A DNA stretch of 64,000 nucleotides from Dehalococcoidia bacterium UBA2588 (lineage in GTDB: Bacteria; Chloroflexota; Dehalococcoidia; Lucifugimonadales; UBA3495), in the NCBI GenBank assembly GCA_002339805.1, contig DDKW01000033.1, positions 14,366-78,365 of the forward strand. The letters run 5' to 3'. How positions within the stretch are numbered: position 1 is the first letter of the stretch; every line of letters begins with the position of its first letter. This document shows positions 44,658 to 54,100 of this stretch, piece by piece. A program made the translations under genes and the position numbers. The notes beneath the pieces are model-generated. The model saw nothing but the letters and a program-made list of their open reading frames with translations. It was not told the DNA's origin and ran no database searches.

Positions 44658-45800
44658 TTACCATTGAACAAACATCGGCATAATTACATGAGTATAGCCG
44701 TCATCTTCAAGCGGTTTAAAAACCCCTGGGCTAGATGCAGTGGTAGTCTCAAGCACTAGATTGCCTTTATCCAGTACCGCTAATACATCCATTAAATAAC
44801 GACTGTTGAAAGCAATTTTAGATTCTTCCCCTTCTAGTGATTCAGCATCGACAACATCTTCGTTATCACCCACTTCTTCGGATCTAGCAGATATCAAAGC
44901 TTTCCCATTATCTTCTTCTTCTTCTGTAGGAGGGATTAATTGCATTCTGACTATATTGCTACCATCCCTAGCAAATATTGAAGCTGAACGGACAGCTCTC
45001 TGGAGAGCATTAGTATCGAAAGTAGATTTCGTTGAATATTCTTCAGGCAATAACTGCTGGTAATTCGGGAAATTACCTTGCAGTAGTTGTGACACTATTT
45101 CAATATCACCACTCCTGAATAATATTTGCCCCCTAGTGGGCGTCATGACCACTTCAATTTCTTGAGAGTCATCAGATATCAATCTATTAAGCTCATTCAT
45201 AGTTCTGGCAGGTATTATAACCTCTATGTTTCCATCTATTGGTTCGGTCAATTTATCTTTTTGTACAGCAAGCCTAAACCCGTCAGCAGCAGCCAAACTG
45301 AAATCGTCCCCTTCAAGTTTTAACTCTACACCTGTCAGAACCGGACGAGATTCTTCAGTGGCAGCTGCGAATGCAACTCTCGAAATTGCTTTCTTTAATA
45401 CGCCTGCATTTATTACTGCTCTAATACCATCTAACACAGTTGGGATTGGAGGAAATTCTTCTGCATCTATACCATTTATAGTCGCTTTCGATCTTCCACT
45501 CGAAATACTTAATATCCCATTACCTTCTGGCAAAGAAACATCGATTTTGTCACCTTCCAACGTATTTACGAATTCTGTAAGAATTCGTGCAGGCAAGGTT
45601 ATGGCTCCTTCATCTTCAATTGAAGCACCTATCCAAGTAGTAATCGCAATCTCCAAGTTAGTAGCAGATAATTTTAGCCTGGACTGATCTGTACTAATTA
45701 GCACATTTTGAGTCACTGGCAACGTAGATCTGGTGGCAACCGCTCTGCCTACTACAGCTAGGCCTTTACTTAAATTTTCTTGCAAGCATGATAGTCTCAT
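44658..45800 (-). CDS. dnaN: DNA polymerase III beta sliding clamp
   Basis: A 380-residue clamp with three repeats of the DnaN fold. The N-terminus MRLSCLQENLSKGLAVVGRA and the repeats PVTQNVLI, RPVLTGVELKL and YVIMPM-like end (YTHVIMPMFVQW) match. A loop of about 25 residues rich in acidic residues (TEEEEDNGK, EEVGDNEDVVDAE) near residue 300 is an insertion. ATG at 45800 is used; the TTG directly before it adds only one residue. dnaA and recF are not next to it. Confidence 0.95.
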   Translation of the reverse strand: MRLSCLQENLSKGLAVVGRAVATRSTLPVTQNVLISTDQSRLKLSATNLEIAITTWIGASIEDEGAITLPARILTEFVNTLEGDKIDVSLPEGNGILSISSGRSKATINGIDAEEFPPIPTVLDGIRAVINAGVLKKAISRVAFAAATEESRPVLTGVELKLEGDDFSLAAADGFRLAVQKDKLTEPIDGNIEVIIPARTMNELNRLISDDSQEIEVVMTPTRGQILFRSGDIEIVSQLLQGNFPNYQQLLPEEYSTKSTFDTNALQRAVRSASIFARDGSNIVRMQLIPPTEEEEDNGKALISARSEEVGDNEDVVDAESLEGEESKIAFNSRYLMDVLAVLDKGNLVLETTTASSPGVFKPLEDDGYTHVIMPMFVQW

Positions 45801-45841
45801 CAAATCAACCTTATGAATAGAATAACTGTACTCTAAAGAAT

Positions 45842-45870
45842 ATTATGTCAGCCTGTGTTTTGAAAGACAA
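45842..45870 (-). promoter_or_regulatory. Candidate dnaN promoter
   Basis: On the minus strand TTGTCT (45870-45865) and CATAAT (45847-45842) are spaced by 17 nt and lie about 41 nt before the dnaN ATG. Confidence 0.4.
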
Positions 45871-45945
45871 GCATCACTTTTCATGTATAAACCGAATAAA
45901 TATATGCTTTTATTTTGTTTGATATAATCTCCGGACGGAGGGAAT

Positions 45946-46665
45946 ATGACGGACTTATTATTTCACAAAGACTCTTACCTTCAATCTTCCAGTGCTACAG
46001 TAGTAAAAATTGTGGAAGATAACGGCATAATACTGGATAAAACAGTATTTTACCCCGGAGGAGGGGGACAACCACACGATCTGGGCATCCTTTCTTTCGA
46101 ATCGAAAATCGCAAACGTTATCAAAGTACAAAATGTCAAAGGAGAAATTATTCATTGGATAGAAAATGATCCTGGTATTACTGTAGGTCAATCAGTAATA
46201 GCAGAGATAGATTGGAACAGAAGGTATACCCTGATGAGAACGCACACGGCATTGCATATACTATGCGGAGTCGTATGGCGAGACCATAAAGCACAAGTCA
46301 CTGGTGGAGATATGCAACCAGGGACTGCTCGAATGGATTTTGAATTTGACAATATGACAGCTGAATTTTCTGAACAGATAGAAGAAGCTATTAACCTAGA
46401 AGTAAATGATAATAAGCCCATTATAATAAATTTCCTTACGCGACAAGAAGCGAACCAAGTTCCAGATCTGATAAGAACAAAAATCAACTTGCTCCCTGAA
46501 GGAATCTCTGAAATACGCACGATCGACATCAGTGGGCTCGATCTTCAAGCGGACGGAGGCACCCATGTCAAAACCACATCTGAAGTAGGATTCATAAAGG
46601 TCACCGGGCATGAAAGCAAAGGAAGAATCAATAAAAGATTACGAATCGCTTTGGACCAAGCTTAA
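45946..46665 (+). CDS. AlaX-type alanyl-tRNA editing protein
   Basis: A 239-residue trans-editing domain. The N-terminal FYPGGGGQPHD block and RTHTALHIL with zinc His100 and His104 match the AlaX/AlaRS editing domain; the C-terminal zinc site is DLQADGGTHV, with Asp where AlaRS has Cys, as I recall for AlaX-M proteins. It removes Ser or Gly from misacylated tRNA-Ala. Start: GGAGGG 3 nt before the ATG. A TATAAT lies at about 45921-45926. hyuA-like follows after 9 nt. Confidence 0.88.
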   Translation: MTDLLFHKDSYLQSSSATVVKIVEDNGIILDKTVFYPGGGGQPHDLGILSFESKIANVIKVQNVKGEIIHWIENDPGITVGQSVIAEIDWNRRYTLMRTHTALHILCGVVWRDHKAQVTGGDMQPGTARMDFEFDNMTAEFSEQIEEAINLEVNDNKPIIINFLTRQEANQVPDLIRTKINLLPEGISEIRTIDISGLDLQADGGTHVKTTSEVGFIKVTGHESKGRINKRLRIALDQA

Positions 46666-46674
46666 GATAAACCA

Positions 46675-48693
46675 ATGTCAAACACTTATCAAAATACATG
46701 CTTAGTAGGTATAGACATCGGTGGAACCTTCACCGATATAATCCTGCTACAAAATGAAGGTATCACAGTTACTAAAGTCCCTTCGACTCCGTTAGATCCA
46801 TCTCAGGCGGTGATTAATGGATTGAAGGAATTGAATATCACTTCAGGAGAATTTGTGCATGGGACGACTATTGCGACTAATGCACTACTAGAGAAAACTG
46901 GTGCGCTGACAGCTCTCATAACTACCAAGGGATTCGAAGACGTGCTAGAAATTGGGAGACAAAGCAGACCAGATTTATATGACTTTAATGTACAAAAGCC
47001 CGAACCATTAGCAAATCAGAACATGAGATACGGGCTTACCGAAAGAACTGATAGCAATGGAATCATTATTGAAGATCTAGATAACGACTTGTTGGAGCAA
47101 ATAATATCCCAAATCAAAGATAGTGCAGCGGAATCTGTGGCAGTAAGTCTATTATTTTCTTTTCTGAATCCTGCTCATGAACAATTGATACTAGAAAAAT
47201 TAAAATCGCAGATCCCTTTGATTTACGCCTCAATATCAAGTGAGATCGTGCCTGAATTTCGTGAATATGAAAGAACTAGCACAGTAGTCATAAATTCATA
47301 TGTGGGTCCGAAAGTTTCACAATACATGGACAACCTCACTAGTAAAGTCGAACATCCAATCAGAGTGATGCAATCCTCTGGAGGAAGCATAACCTCCCAA
47401 TTAGCCTCTAAAGAGCCGGTCCGAACAATACTCAGTGGTCCCGCAGGAGGAGTAGTTGGAGCTTACAGGACTGCCAAACAAGCTGGTATTGACCAAATTA
47501 TATCTATAGATATGGGAGGCACATCAACTGACGTATCTATATGCCCCAACCGTATTCAAGAAACCACTCAAGCCAACATATCAGGATATCCCATAAGTAT
47601 TCCTATGATAGAAATACATACAGTCGGCGCTGGAGGTGGTTCAATAGCAGCGATAAATGCGGGAGGTTCATTATCGGTGGGGCCTTCATCCGCTGGATCC
47701 GATCCTGGGCCAGCTTGCTATGGACTTGGCAATGATATAACTGTGACTGATGCAAACCTTATCTTGGGAAGAATCCAACCAGACTTTTTCCTAGGGGGAA
47801 CAATTCAACTAGACGTCGAAAAGGCCCGAGATTCCATCACCAGATTAGCCACAGAAATAAATTCATCTGAAACCGATGCAGCATTAGGAATAATAAAAGT
47901 GGTCAATGCCAACATGGAGCGAGCCATTCGTTCGATCTCATTAGAACGAGGGCATGATCCGAGGGACTTCGCCCTTTTACCTTTTGGAGGAGCAGGAGCT
48001 CTACATGCATGTGAACTGTCTAACGAGATAGGTATATCTACAGTGTTCATTCCTCCTTATCCAGGAGTACTATCTGCATTAGGCGTCGCTATAGCAGATA
48101 TATCTAAAGATTACTCTAGAACTGTAATGATTACTCCAGGACATCAAATGCTGGAGCAACTAGAAACAGAATATAACGGCATGGAAAGTAATGCACGTTC
48201 AGACTTTAAATCTGAAAGTCTCAATACCGCCAATCTTATATTCAACCGTTATATAGATATAAGATATGTAGGCCAGTCTTACGAACTGCTAATCCCATTC
48301 CCTGCATCCAACATTAAAGACAGCGAAGAGTTACAAAGCTTAATAACAACTGATTTCGAAACAGCTCACCAGCAACGTTTTGGTTACTGTGATACATCAC
48401 AAAACATTGAAGTAGTGAATGTAAGATTAAAAGCAGTACTGCCAAGTACAACACAAATACCTGAGGCTAATTCACCAAAGGCTTCCATTGATAGTAAGCC
48501 TATAGATAAGAGGCCTATATATTTTCAAACTACCAGCCTAATGACCCCTGTGTATAACCGTCAGAATATCCAAGTGAACCAAAAAATAAAGGGGCCTGCT
48601 TTGATAACCCAATTCGACACTAGCATACCTGTATTCCCTGGTTGGGTCGCACAGAAAGACCAACTGAACAACTTAATTCTTAAGTCAATATAG
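46675..48693 (+). CDS. Hydantoinase A / 5-oxoprolinase family protein
   Basis: A 672-residue ATP-dependent hydantoinase/oxoprolinase A subunit. The N-terminal GIDIGGTFTDIILL is the actin-like ATPase motif; GTTIATNALLEKTGA and DMGGTSTDVSI follow, and GAGGGSIAAINAGG with SAGSDPGPACYG lies in the middle. It works with the B subunit encoded next (gap 92 nt). Substrates of the family: N-methylhydantoin, 5-oxoproline, acetone (acetone carboxylase). Confidence 0.9.
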   Translation: MSNTYQNTCLVGIDIGGTFTDIILLQNEGITVTKVPSTPLDPSQAVINGLKELNITSGEFVHGTTIATNALLEKTGALTALITTKGFEDVLEIGRQSRPDLYDFNVQKPEPLANQNMRYGLTERTDSNGIIIEDLDNDLLEQIISQIKDSAAESVAVSLLFSFLNPAHEQLILEKLKSQIPLIYASISSEIVPEFREYERTSTVVINSYVGPKVSQYMDNLTSKVEHPIRVMQSSGGSITSQLASKEPVRTILSGPAGGVVGAYRTAKQAGIDQIISIDMGGTSTDVSICPNRIQETTQANISGYPISIPMIEIHTVGAGGGSIAAINAGGSLSVGPSSAGSDPGPACYGLGNDITVTDANLILGRIQPDFFLGGTIQLDVEKARDSITRLATEINSSETDAALGIIKVVNANMERAIRSISLERGHDPRDFALLPFGGAGALHACELSNEIGISTVFIPPYPGVLSALGVAIADISKDYSRTVMITPGHQMLEQLETEYNGMESNARSDFKSESLNTANLIFNRYIDIRYVGQSYELLIPFPASNIKDSEELQSLITTDFETAHQQRFGYCDTSQNIEVVNVRLKAVLPSTTQIPEANSPKASIDSKPIDKRPIYFQTTSLMTPVYNRQNIQVNQKIKGPALITQFDTSIPVFPGWVAQKDQLNNLILKSI

Positions 48694-48785
48694 CATCACT
48701 TTGTGTTCTCTTTAACGACCCTAATAGTTGACCTTTCATAACCTCTGCTTCAGAATGAATCTGAAAACCATATGAAGGCTATAGC

Positions 48786-50357
48786 ATGGCAGTAGATCCA
48801 ATAAGTTTAGAGGTAATAAAGAACCTATTAATCTCCATCGCGGATGAAATGGGAGTTACTTTACAGCGAACCTCGTATTCTCCAAACATCAAAGAACGCA
48901 AAGATTTTTCCTGCGCCGTTTTCGATCAAACAGGCCAAATGGTTGCCCAAGCAGCTCACCAGCCTGTCCACTTAGGAGCCATGCCTGCTTCCGTAGAGGC
49001 AGCATTACAAAAATTCGGTACTGCACTCGAATCCGACGACATAATCATTCTTAATGATCCTTACATGGGAGGCACCCATTTACCAGATATCACTATGTTA
49101 GCTCCTGTATTTCAGGAAAACTCATTAATAGGGTATATTGCAAATAGGGGCCACCATGCTGATGTAGGAGGAATGACACCAGGGTCATTACCTCTCTCTA
49201 CTGAGCTCTATCAAGAAGGCTTGATAATTCCACCTATAAAATTGGGGCATAAGGGTTCTATCAACAACGAAATAGTAGATCTTATTTGCAGGAATTCTAG
49301 AACCCCTGATGAACGAAGAGGTGATTTGTCAGCACAAATAGCTTCAATAAAGATAGGAGCAAGAAGATTAGAAGACATCACCACAAAGTATGGCATAAAT
49401 AGTATTGCTGAACATATGGAAGCAATACTTGAATATTCAGAAATAATCACACGTAAGACCATCGACAATATACCGGATGGTACATACCGAGCTGAAGATT
49501 TCATGGACGATGATGGGCTAACAGAAGACCCTGTCAAAATACAGGTTACGGTAACAATACAAGATGACCAAATTCATATAGATTTCACTGGCACTGACAA
49601 AGAAAGGCCTGGATGTATAAATGCACCTAAAGCCGTTACTACTTCAGCATGCTTATACGTGATCAGATGCATAGTAGGAGAAGCCGCACCAGCAAACCAA
49701 GGTTGTTTAAGACCGATAACTATCACTCTACCTGAAGGTACGGTGACCAACCCTCTTCCACAAAGAGGGGTAGCGGGGGGAAATGTCGAAACTTCCCAAA
49801 GAATAACTGACATATTATTAGCAGCATTTGCTAAAGCATTACCAGAATTAATTCCAGCATCAAGTCAAGGAACTATGAATAACATACTCATAGGAGGCCA
49901 TCACCATCACGACCATACCCCTTTTGTCTACTATGAAACAATTGCAGGAGGCATGGGAGGAACCCCTACAAAATCAGGTGAATCCGCAATCCATAGTCAT
50001 ATGACTAATACGATGAATACGCCCATAGAAGCATTAGAATTTGCTTTCCCCTTAAGAATTAAGCAATATGCAATCCGTAAAGGTTCAGGAGGAACAGGGC
50101 TAAATTCCGGAGGCGATGGCGTCATTAGAGACTATGAATTTTTATCTCCAGCAAGAGTCACAATACTGTCTGAACGTCGTCAAAACCCACCACCAGGAGC
50201 CTTAGGAGGCGGAGATGGCCAAACAGGACAAAACATCCTTTACCGATCAGGATTTGAATCATTTAAGCTTAAAGGCAAAGAAACATTAGATGTAGCGCCC
50301 GGAGATATTATAAGCATTCAGACACCAGGGGGAGGAGCCTGGGGAAAACCTGAATAA
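48786..50357 (+). CDS. Hydantoinase B / 5-oxoprolinase family protein
   Basis: A 523-residue B subunit. KNLLISIADEMGVTLQRTSYSPNIKE, the metal site LNDPYMGGTHLPD and NRGHHADVGG, and the C-terminal GSGGTGLNSGGDG are family marks. GAAGG 7 nt upstream of the ATG supports the start. A TTCAGA/TCTGAA inverted repeat lies in the gap between the two subunit genes. Confidence 0.9.
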   Translation: MAVDPISLEVIKNLLISIADEMGVTLQRTSYSPNIKERKDFSCAVFDQTGQMVAQAAHQPVHLGAMPASVEAALQKFGTALESDDIIILNDPYMGGTHLPDITMLAPVFQENSLIGYIANRGHHADVGGMTPGSLPLSTELYQEGLIIPPIKLGHKGSINNEIVDLICRNSRTPDERRGDLSAQIASIKIGARRLEDITTKYGINSIAEHMEAILEYSEIITRKTIDNIPDGTYRAEDFMDDDGLTEDPVKIQVTVTIQDDQIHIDFTGTDKERPGCINAPKAVTTSACLYVIRCIVGEAAPANQGCLRPITITLPEGTVTNPLPQRGVAGGNVETSQRITDILLAAFAKALPELIPASSQGTMNNILIGGHHHHDHTPFVYYETIAGGMGGTPTKSGESAIHSHMTNTMNTPIEALEFAFPLRIKQYAIRKGSGGTGLNSGGDGVIRDYEFLSPARVTILSERRQNPPPGALGGGDGQTGQNILYRSGFESFKLKGKETLDVAPGDIISIQTPGGGAWGKPE

Positions 50358-50445
50358 CATTTTCAGAATATTTGAGACCCATTCCCAAATACCCTTTAAA
50401 AATAGTATAATACCCATACAAATTAATTAAAGAAGGGATATTTAA

Positions 50446-50643
50446 ATGGCTACTAAATTCGTGCGATGCAACGCGATCTTATCTTACGCTCTAGACAAAG
50501 AAGGAAAAATTTGCAAACGGGTGATAACCGCTGAAGATGAAGAAGGAGTAATAAAAGCTATGATAGAACATGTATCTGACTGTCAAAACATAGATGGAAG
50601 TGAACTTACAGAAAATATCAGAGCTTGTATCAAGACCCACTAA
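50446..50643 (+). CDS. DUF1059-like 65-residue protein, copy 1
   Basis: A 65-residue small protein with RCNAILSYALDKEGKIC and a C-terminal EHVSDCQNIDG / IRACIKTH segment. The spaced Cys and His resemble DUF1059, which may bind metal. It is about half identical (32 of 65 positions) to the next gene. TATAAT at 50406-50411 is a plausible -10, and AGAAGGG precedes the ATG. Confidence 0.7.
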   Translation: MATKFVRCNAILSYALDKEGKICKRVITAEDEEGVIKAMIEHVSDCQNIDGSELTENIRACIKTH

Positions 50644-50685
50644 TATCTATAATGTGCTGAATAAACCATTTAAAAGGGGGAAGAA

Positions 50686-50883
50686 ATGGCTATTCAATTC
50701 GCTCGATGCAACGCAATGTTGTCGTTAGCTCTAGACAGTCAAGGGAGACCATGCCGATACGTGGCAAAATCTGAAACTGATGATGGAGTCATAGCAGATA
50801 TGGTTAACCACATATCAACTGAACATGATATAGATGGAGATGATCACGTCGCGAACATCAAAGCCTGTATCAGAACCCACTAG
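50686..50883 (+). CDS. DUF1059-like 65-residue protein, copy 2
   Basis: The same length as copy 1, with RCNAMLSLALDSQGRPC and NIKACIRTH. It is 42 nt downstream of copy 1 with its own AAAGGGGG Shine-Dalgarno. The second half keeps H-x-H-rich residues (NHISTEHDIDG). Function unknown; a pair kept at the same length suggests a complex or functional divergence. A strong terminator follows. Confidence 0.7.
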   Translation: MAIQFARCNAMLSLALDSQGRPCRYVAKSETDDGVIADMVNHISTEHDIDGDDHVANIKACIRTH

Positions 50884-50900
50884 AACTTTCAGAAGGTACA

Positions 50901-50937
50901 TAAGAGGATGACAATAGTCATCCTCTTAAATTTTTAA
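50901..50937. terminator. Bidirectional intrinsic terminator
   Basis: TAAGAGGATGAC (50901-50912) pairs perfectly with GTCATCCTCTTA (50917-50928) around AATA, followed by AATTTTTAA. It ends the DUF1059-like pair, and in the other direction lies just after the Lin0512 gene stop at 50938. Confidence 0.88.
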
Positions 50938-51282
50938 CTATTCGCCATCATCAAAACTGACAATAATGATGGCATTAGAAACCAATGTTCCATCTGTACC
51001 ATCTTCGTTAAGGACTTCAAGCCCGCCATGCACCACATTAATGTGGCCAGTTCCGTGTGGTAGTGTAGCCAACACCGCAGCTCCATCAACTGCTTCTGGT
51101 TTAGGAGAACCAATAGTTACGTCAACTCTCATATCATCCGCTGTCTTTCCTAAAAGTCTTTGAAATCCCAAACTGCTATGATGCAATGCATCAAACACAG
51201 CTCTCTTAGCAGTATTTGTATAATCTAATCCATGAACATCTACTCCCATACCCATTTCTGTAACACATTTAACTAAAGCCAT
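50938..51282 (-). CDS. Lin0512-family protein
   Basis: A 114-residue protein. EMGMGVDVHGLDYTNTAKRAVFDALHHSS and the later LPHGTGHINVVHGGLEV match the Lin0512 family of unknown function. His residues in GVDVHGLD and HHSS are conserved in the pattern. AGAGGG is upstream of the ATG at a rather long 9-10 nt. It is alone between two terminator/promoter signals. Confidence 0.75.
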   Translation of the reverse strand: MALVKCVTEMGMGVDVHGLDYTNTAKRAVFDALHHSSLGFQRLLGKTADDMRVDVTIGSPKPEAVDGAAVLATLPHGTGHINVVHGGLEVLNEDGTDGTLVSNAIIIVSFDDGE

Positions 51283-51301
51283 CTAAATTAACCCTCTTTA
51301 T

Positions 51302-51329
51302 TTGATTTTTGTATTTTATATAAGATAAT
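51302..51329 (+). promoter_or_regulatory. Candidate modABC promoter
   Basis: TTGATT (51302-51307) and GATAAT (51324-51329), spacer 16 nt, lie about 34 nt before the modA ATG. No ModE-type operator is recognised. Confidence 0.4.
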
Positions 51330-51362
51330 CGGGATTAATCAAATAAATTAACAAAATACAAC

Positions 51363-52190
51363 ATGACCAATTTAATACTTAAGTTTCAAAAAAGATATAT
51401 CGGATATATGGTGCTAATCATTTTTATGATCAACATCAGTGGTTTAAGTTGTAGCCAAAGCGATCATGAAAAATCCCAAAATGAACTAATTATATTTGCT
51501 GCTTCATCATTGATGGATCCTTATACTCAAATATCTAACTCATTCATGAAAAAATATCCTCACATTGAAGTCAAAATCAATTATGCAGGTAGCCAAAAAT
51601 TAATGACACAGATCTCTCATGGCGCGAAATCCGACATATATGCCTCTGCTGATATCTCTCAAATTCAAACACTCCAAGAATTAGGCCTAGTCCATAGCGA
51701 CCCCATTTTTTTCGCAAGTAACAAACTATCAATGATCGTAAACAATCGCCGCATTGGTGAAATACAGCAATTGAATGACCTAGCAAAGCCTAATATCAAA
51801 ATTGTCTTAGCTCACTCTTCTGTACCGATAGGAGCTTATAGTCAAAAATTAATTGCTAATATTGCCAACACATCGGATATTTCAATCAACAATTTCGAAA
51901 ACCTCATTTATAACAATGTCGTATCTTATGAGGACAGTGTAAAATCAGTCGTGATGAAAACTGTGCTAGGAGAAGCTGACGTTGGAATAGTTTACGCATC
52001 CGATGCAAAGCTCAAACATGTAGTGAAAGATACATATCAAATAAAGATCCCTGAAACCATTAATGTGATGGCAGAATACTTTGCTGCAAGCATACATCCA
52101 AGTTCAAATCTAACAGATAATTTTCTATCTTTTCTGCAAACCGAACCAGCACGGGAAATATTACGCCAGCATGGATTTGAAACAGAATGA
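51363..52190 (+). CDS. modA: Molybdate/tungstate ABC transporter substrate-binding protein
   Basis: A 275-residue type II solute-binding protein with a hydrophobic signal segment that ends near Cys30 (SGLSC), a weak lipobox. IIFAASSLMDPYTQI with the oxyanion-binding Ser pair, SDIYASADISQI, and the C-terminal FLSFLQTEPAREILRQHGFE are ModA marks. It delivers molybdate or tungstate to the ModB permease; which of the two cannot be told. The stop overlaps modB by 4 nt (ATGA). Confidence 0.9.
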   Translation: MTNLILKFQKRYIGYMVLIIFMINISGLSCSQSDHEKSQNELIIFAASSLMDPYTQISNSFMKKYPHIEVKINYAGSQKLMTQISHGAKSDIYASADISQIQTLQELGLVHSDPIFFASNKLSMIVNNRRIGEIQQLNDLAKPNIKIVLAHSSVPIGAYSQKLIANIANTSDISINNFENLIYNNVVSYEDSVKSVVMKTVLGEADVGIVYASDAKLKHVVKDTYQIKIPETINVMAEYFAASIHPSSNLTDNFLSFLQTEPAREILRQHGFETE

Positions 52191-53011
52191 TTAAAGGAAA
52201 AGCCATACAACAAAATCCTGCAAAGCCGAGCCATGCGCTTGGTGCTCTTATAATTATTGTGTACGTTTTTTTCATCGGACTACCATTATTGGCATTAATT
52301 ATTAAAACAGCATCGTCAGGTTCCCTTCTGAATGTACTATTTTCATCAACCACATTACAGGCAATCAAACTTTCAATTATCACGAGCCTGATAAGCATAA
52401 TTATCATCGTTATAATTGGCACTCCTGTAGCTTATATAATATCTAGGTCAGACTCAAAAATACTAAAAATATTAGATATATTCATCGAATTACCAATCAT
52501 TCTTCCCCCTATAGTAGCTGGCGTCGCTATGTTAATGGCGTTCGGCAGACAAGGTATACTTGGTGGCACTCTAGAACAATTAGGAATTACAATTCCATTT
52601 ACGACTACAGCCGTAATTTTTGCTCAAATTTTTGTATCGGCGCCATTTTACATCCGCTCTGCAAGAATATCTTTTGGAGCCATTGATAAAGATCTGGAAG
52701 ATCTTTCTAGAACATTAGGTAAATCTCCCTGGCATACTTTTTGGAACATAACCATACCTTTGACTTGGACAGGACTAACTACTGGCATAGCTCTTTCCTG
52801 GGCTAGAAGTTTATCAGAATTCGGAGCGACCCTAATGTTTGCCGGAAACATGATTGGGGAGACTCAAACAATGCCACTTGGCATAATGACCGCCATGGAA
52901 ACGGACTTGAACACAGCCTTAAATTTATCTCTAGTATTGCTAATGATATCGGTGATAATTCTTCTTGGAATCCATTTTCTATCGTCCAAGTTTTCTAGAA
53001 CGAGGGTGTAA
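52187..53011 (+). CDS. modB: Molybdate/tungstate ABC transporter permease
   Basis: A 274-residue permease with about six helices. The coupling helix lies in the segment DLEDLSRTLGKSPWHTFWNITIPLTWTG, and RSLSEFGATLMFAGN is the ModB/CysT signature. It ends 3 nt before modC. Confidence 0.9.
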   Translation: MIKGKAIQQNPAKPSHALGALIIIVYVFFIGLPLLALIIKTASSGSLLNVLFSSTTLQAIKLSIITSLISIIIIVIIGTPVAYIISRSDSKILKILDIFIELPIILPPIVAGVAMLMAFGRQGILGGTLEQLGITIPFTTTAVIFAQIFVSAPFYIRSARISFGAIDKDLEDLSRTLGKSPWHTFWNITIPLTWTGLTTGIALSWARSLSEFGATLMFAGNMIGETQTMPLGIMTAMETDLNTALNLSLVLLMISVIILLGIHFLSSKFSRTRV

Positions 53012-53014
53012 ATT

Positions 53015-54100
53015 ATGAATAGTGTGCATGCCTATTTGGAATATTCAAATGATAACTTCAATTTATGTGTCGATATTCATATGAATGGCAAAGATAGTCT
53101 TATATTATATGGGCCTTCTGGATCAGGGAAGACCACAATCCTTAAATTACTACTGGGTTTATTACATCCATCTCAGGGTAGTATCAGAATAGGTGAGCAG
53201 GTATTATTAGATACCAATTCCCACATATCGCAACCAGCTCATCAACGTAAGATAGGGTATGTACCTCAAGATTATAAATTATTTCCTCACCTCTCTGTGA
53301 TGAAGAATTTAACTTATGGGATGCCAAGGCCTTTAACATATGACCACGCAGATTTTTTGAATTTGATAACAGATACATTAAACATCACTAACTTAGAGGA
53401 ACGTAATGTGTTAAGCCTATCTGGAGGTGAAATGCAACGGGTTGCAATTGCTAGAGCCCTTGCAATAAAACCTAATCTACTCTTGCTAGATGAACCTTCT
53501 AGTTCATTAGACTTGGAACTTAGGATGTCAGTCAGAAATTTAATTAAGCAGTTACATGAAGAATTCAAAATACCGACCATTATAGTGACCCATGATCAAC
53601 AAGAAGCATTAGCATTGGGAACTCAAATGCATGTCTTGCAAAACGGGGAAATTATCGAATCAGGTGAGCCTAACCAAGTATTGGGCCAACCTGAAAAAAT
53701 ACCAACTGCCTCTTCAATAGATATAGAAAATATTTTCGAAGCGACAGTAACCTCGCGAGACGCAACCAACGGTATCACTGTGTGTCAGTATCATGACCTT
53801 AATGTAGAAATACCACTGTACGACATAGCTATTGGAGATAATATAAACATTGGCATCAAAGCCTCAGACATAATCGTAGCCACTGAAAAACCGAGTAATA
53901 TATCCGCAAGGAATGTATTCGAAGTGAAAGTCACTAAAATATATAACGGTCGTTCCGGCATTATGCTCGAATGCTACGCTGGAGCTAGTCACTTTAGCGT
54001 ACAAATCACAAAATCAGCTCTGGATGAATTAGCTATATTGGAGGGGCAAACATTATATTTATTGTTCAAAGCATCTTCTTGTTTCATGCTTAAACCTTAG
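53015..54100 (+). CDS. modC: Molybdate/tungstate ABC transporter ATP-binding protein
   Basis: A 361-residue ATPase: Walker A GPSGSGKT at 33-40, signature LSGGEMQR, Walker B LLLLDEPSS, H-loop VTHDQ. The C-terminal part (after about 235) has two repeated beta segments like a TOBE/Mop domain, which binds oxyanion and regulates activity. The stop TAG shares TTAG with the convergent SCO1664-family gene. Confidence 0.88.
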   Translation: MNSVHAYLEYSNDNFNLCVDIHMNGKDSLILYGPSGSGKTTILKLLLGLLHPSQGSIRIGEQVLLDTNSHISQPAHQRKIGYVPQDYKLFPHLSVMKNLTYGMPRPLTYDHADFLNLITDTLNITNLEERNVLSLSGGEMQRVAIARALAIKPNLLLLDEPSSSLDLELRMSVRNLIKQLHEEFKIPTIIVTHDQQEALALGTQMHVLQNGEIIESGEPNQVLGQPEKIPTASSIDIENIFEATVTSRDATNGITVCQYHDLNVEIPLYDIAIGDNINIGIKASDIIVATEKPSNISARNVFEVKVTKIYNGRSGIMLECYAGASHFSVQITKSALDELAILEGQTLYLLFKASSCFMLKP

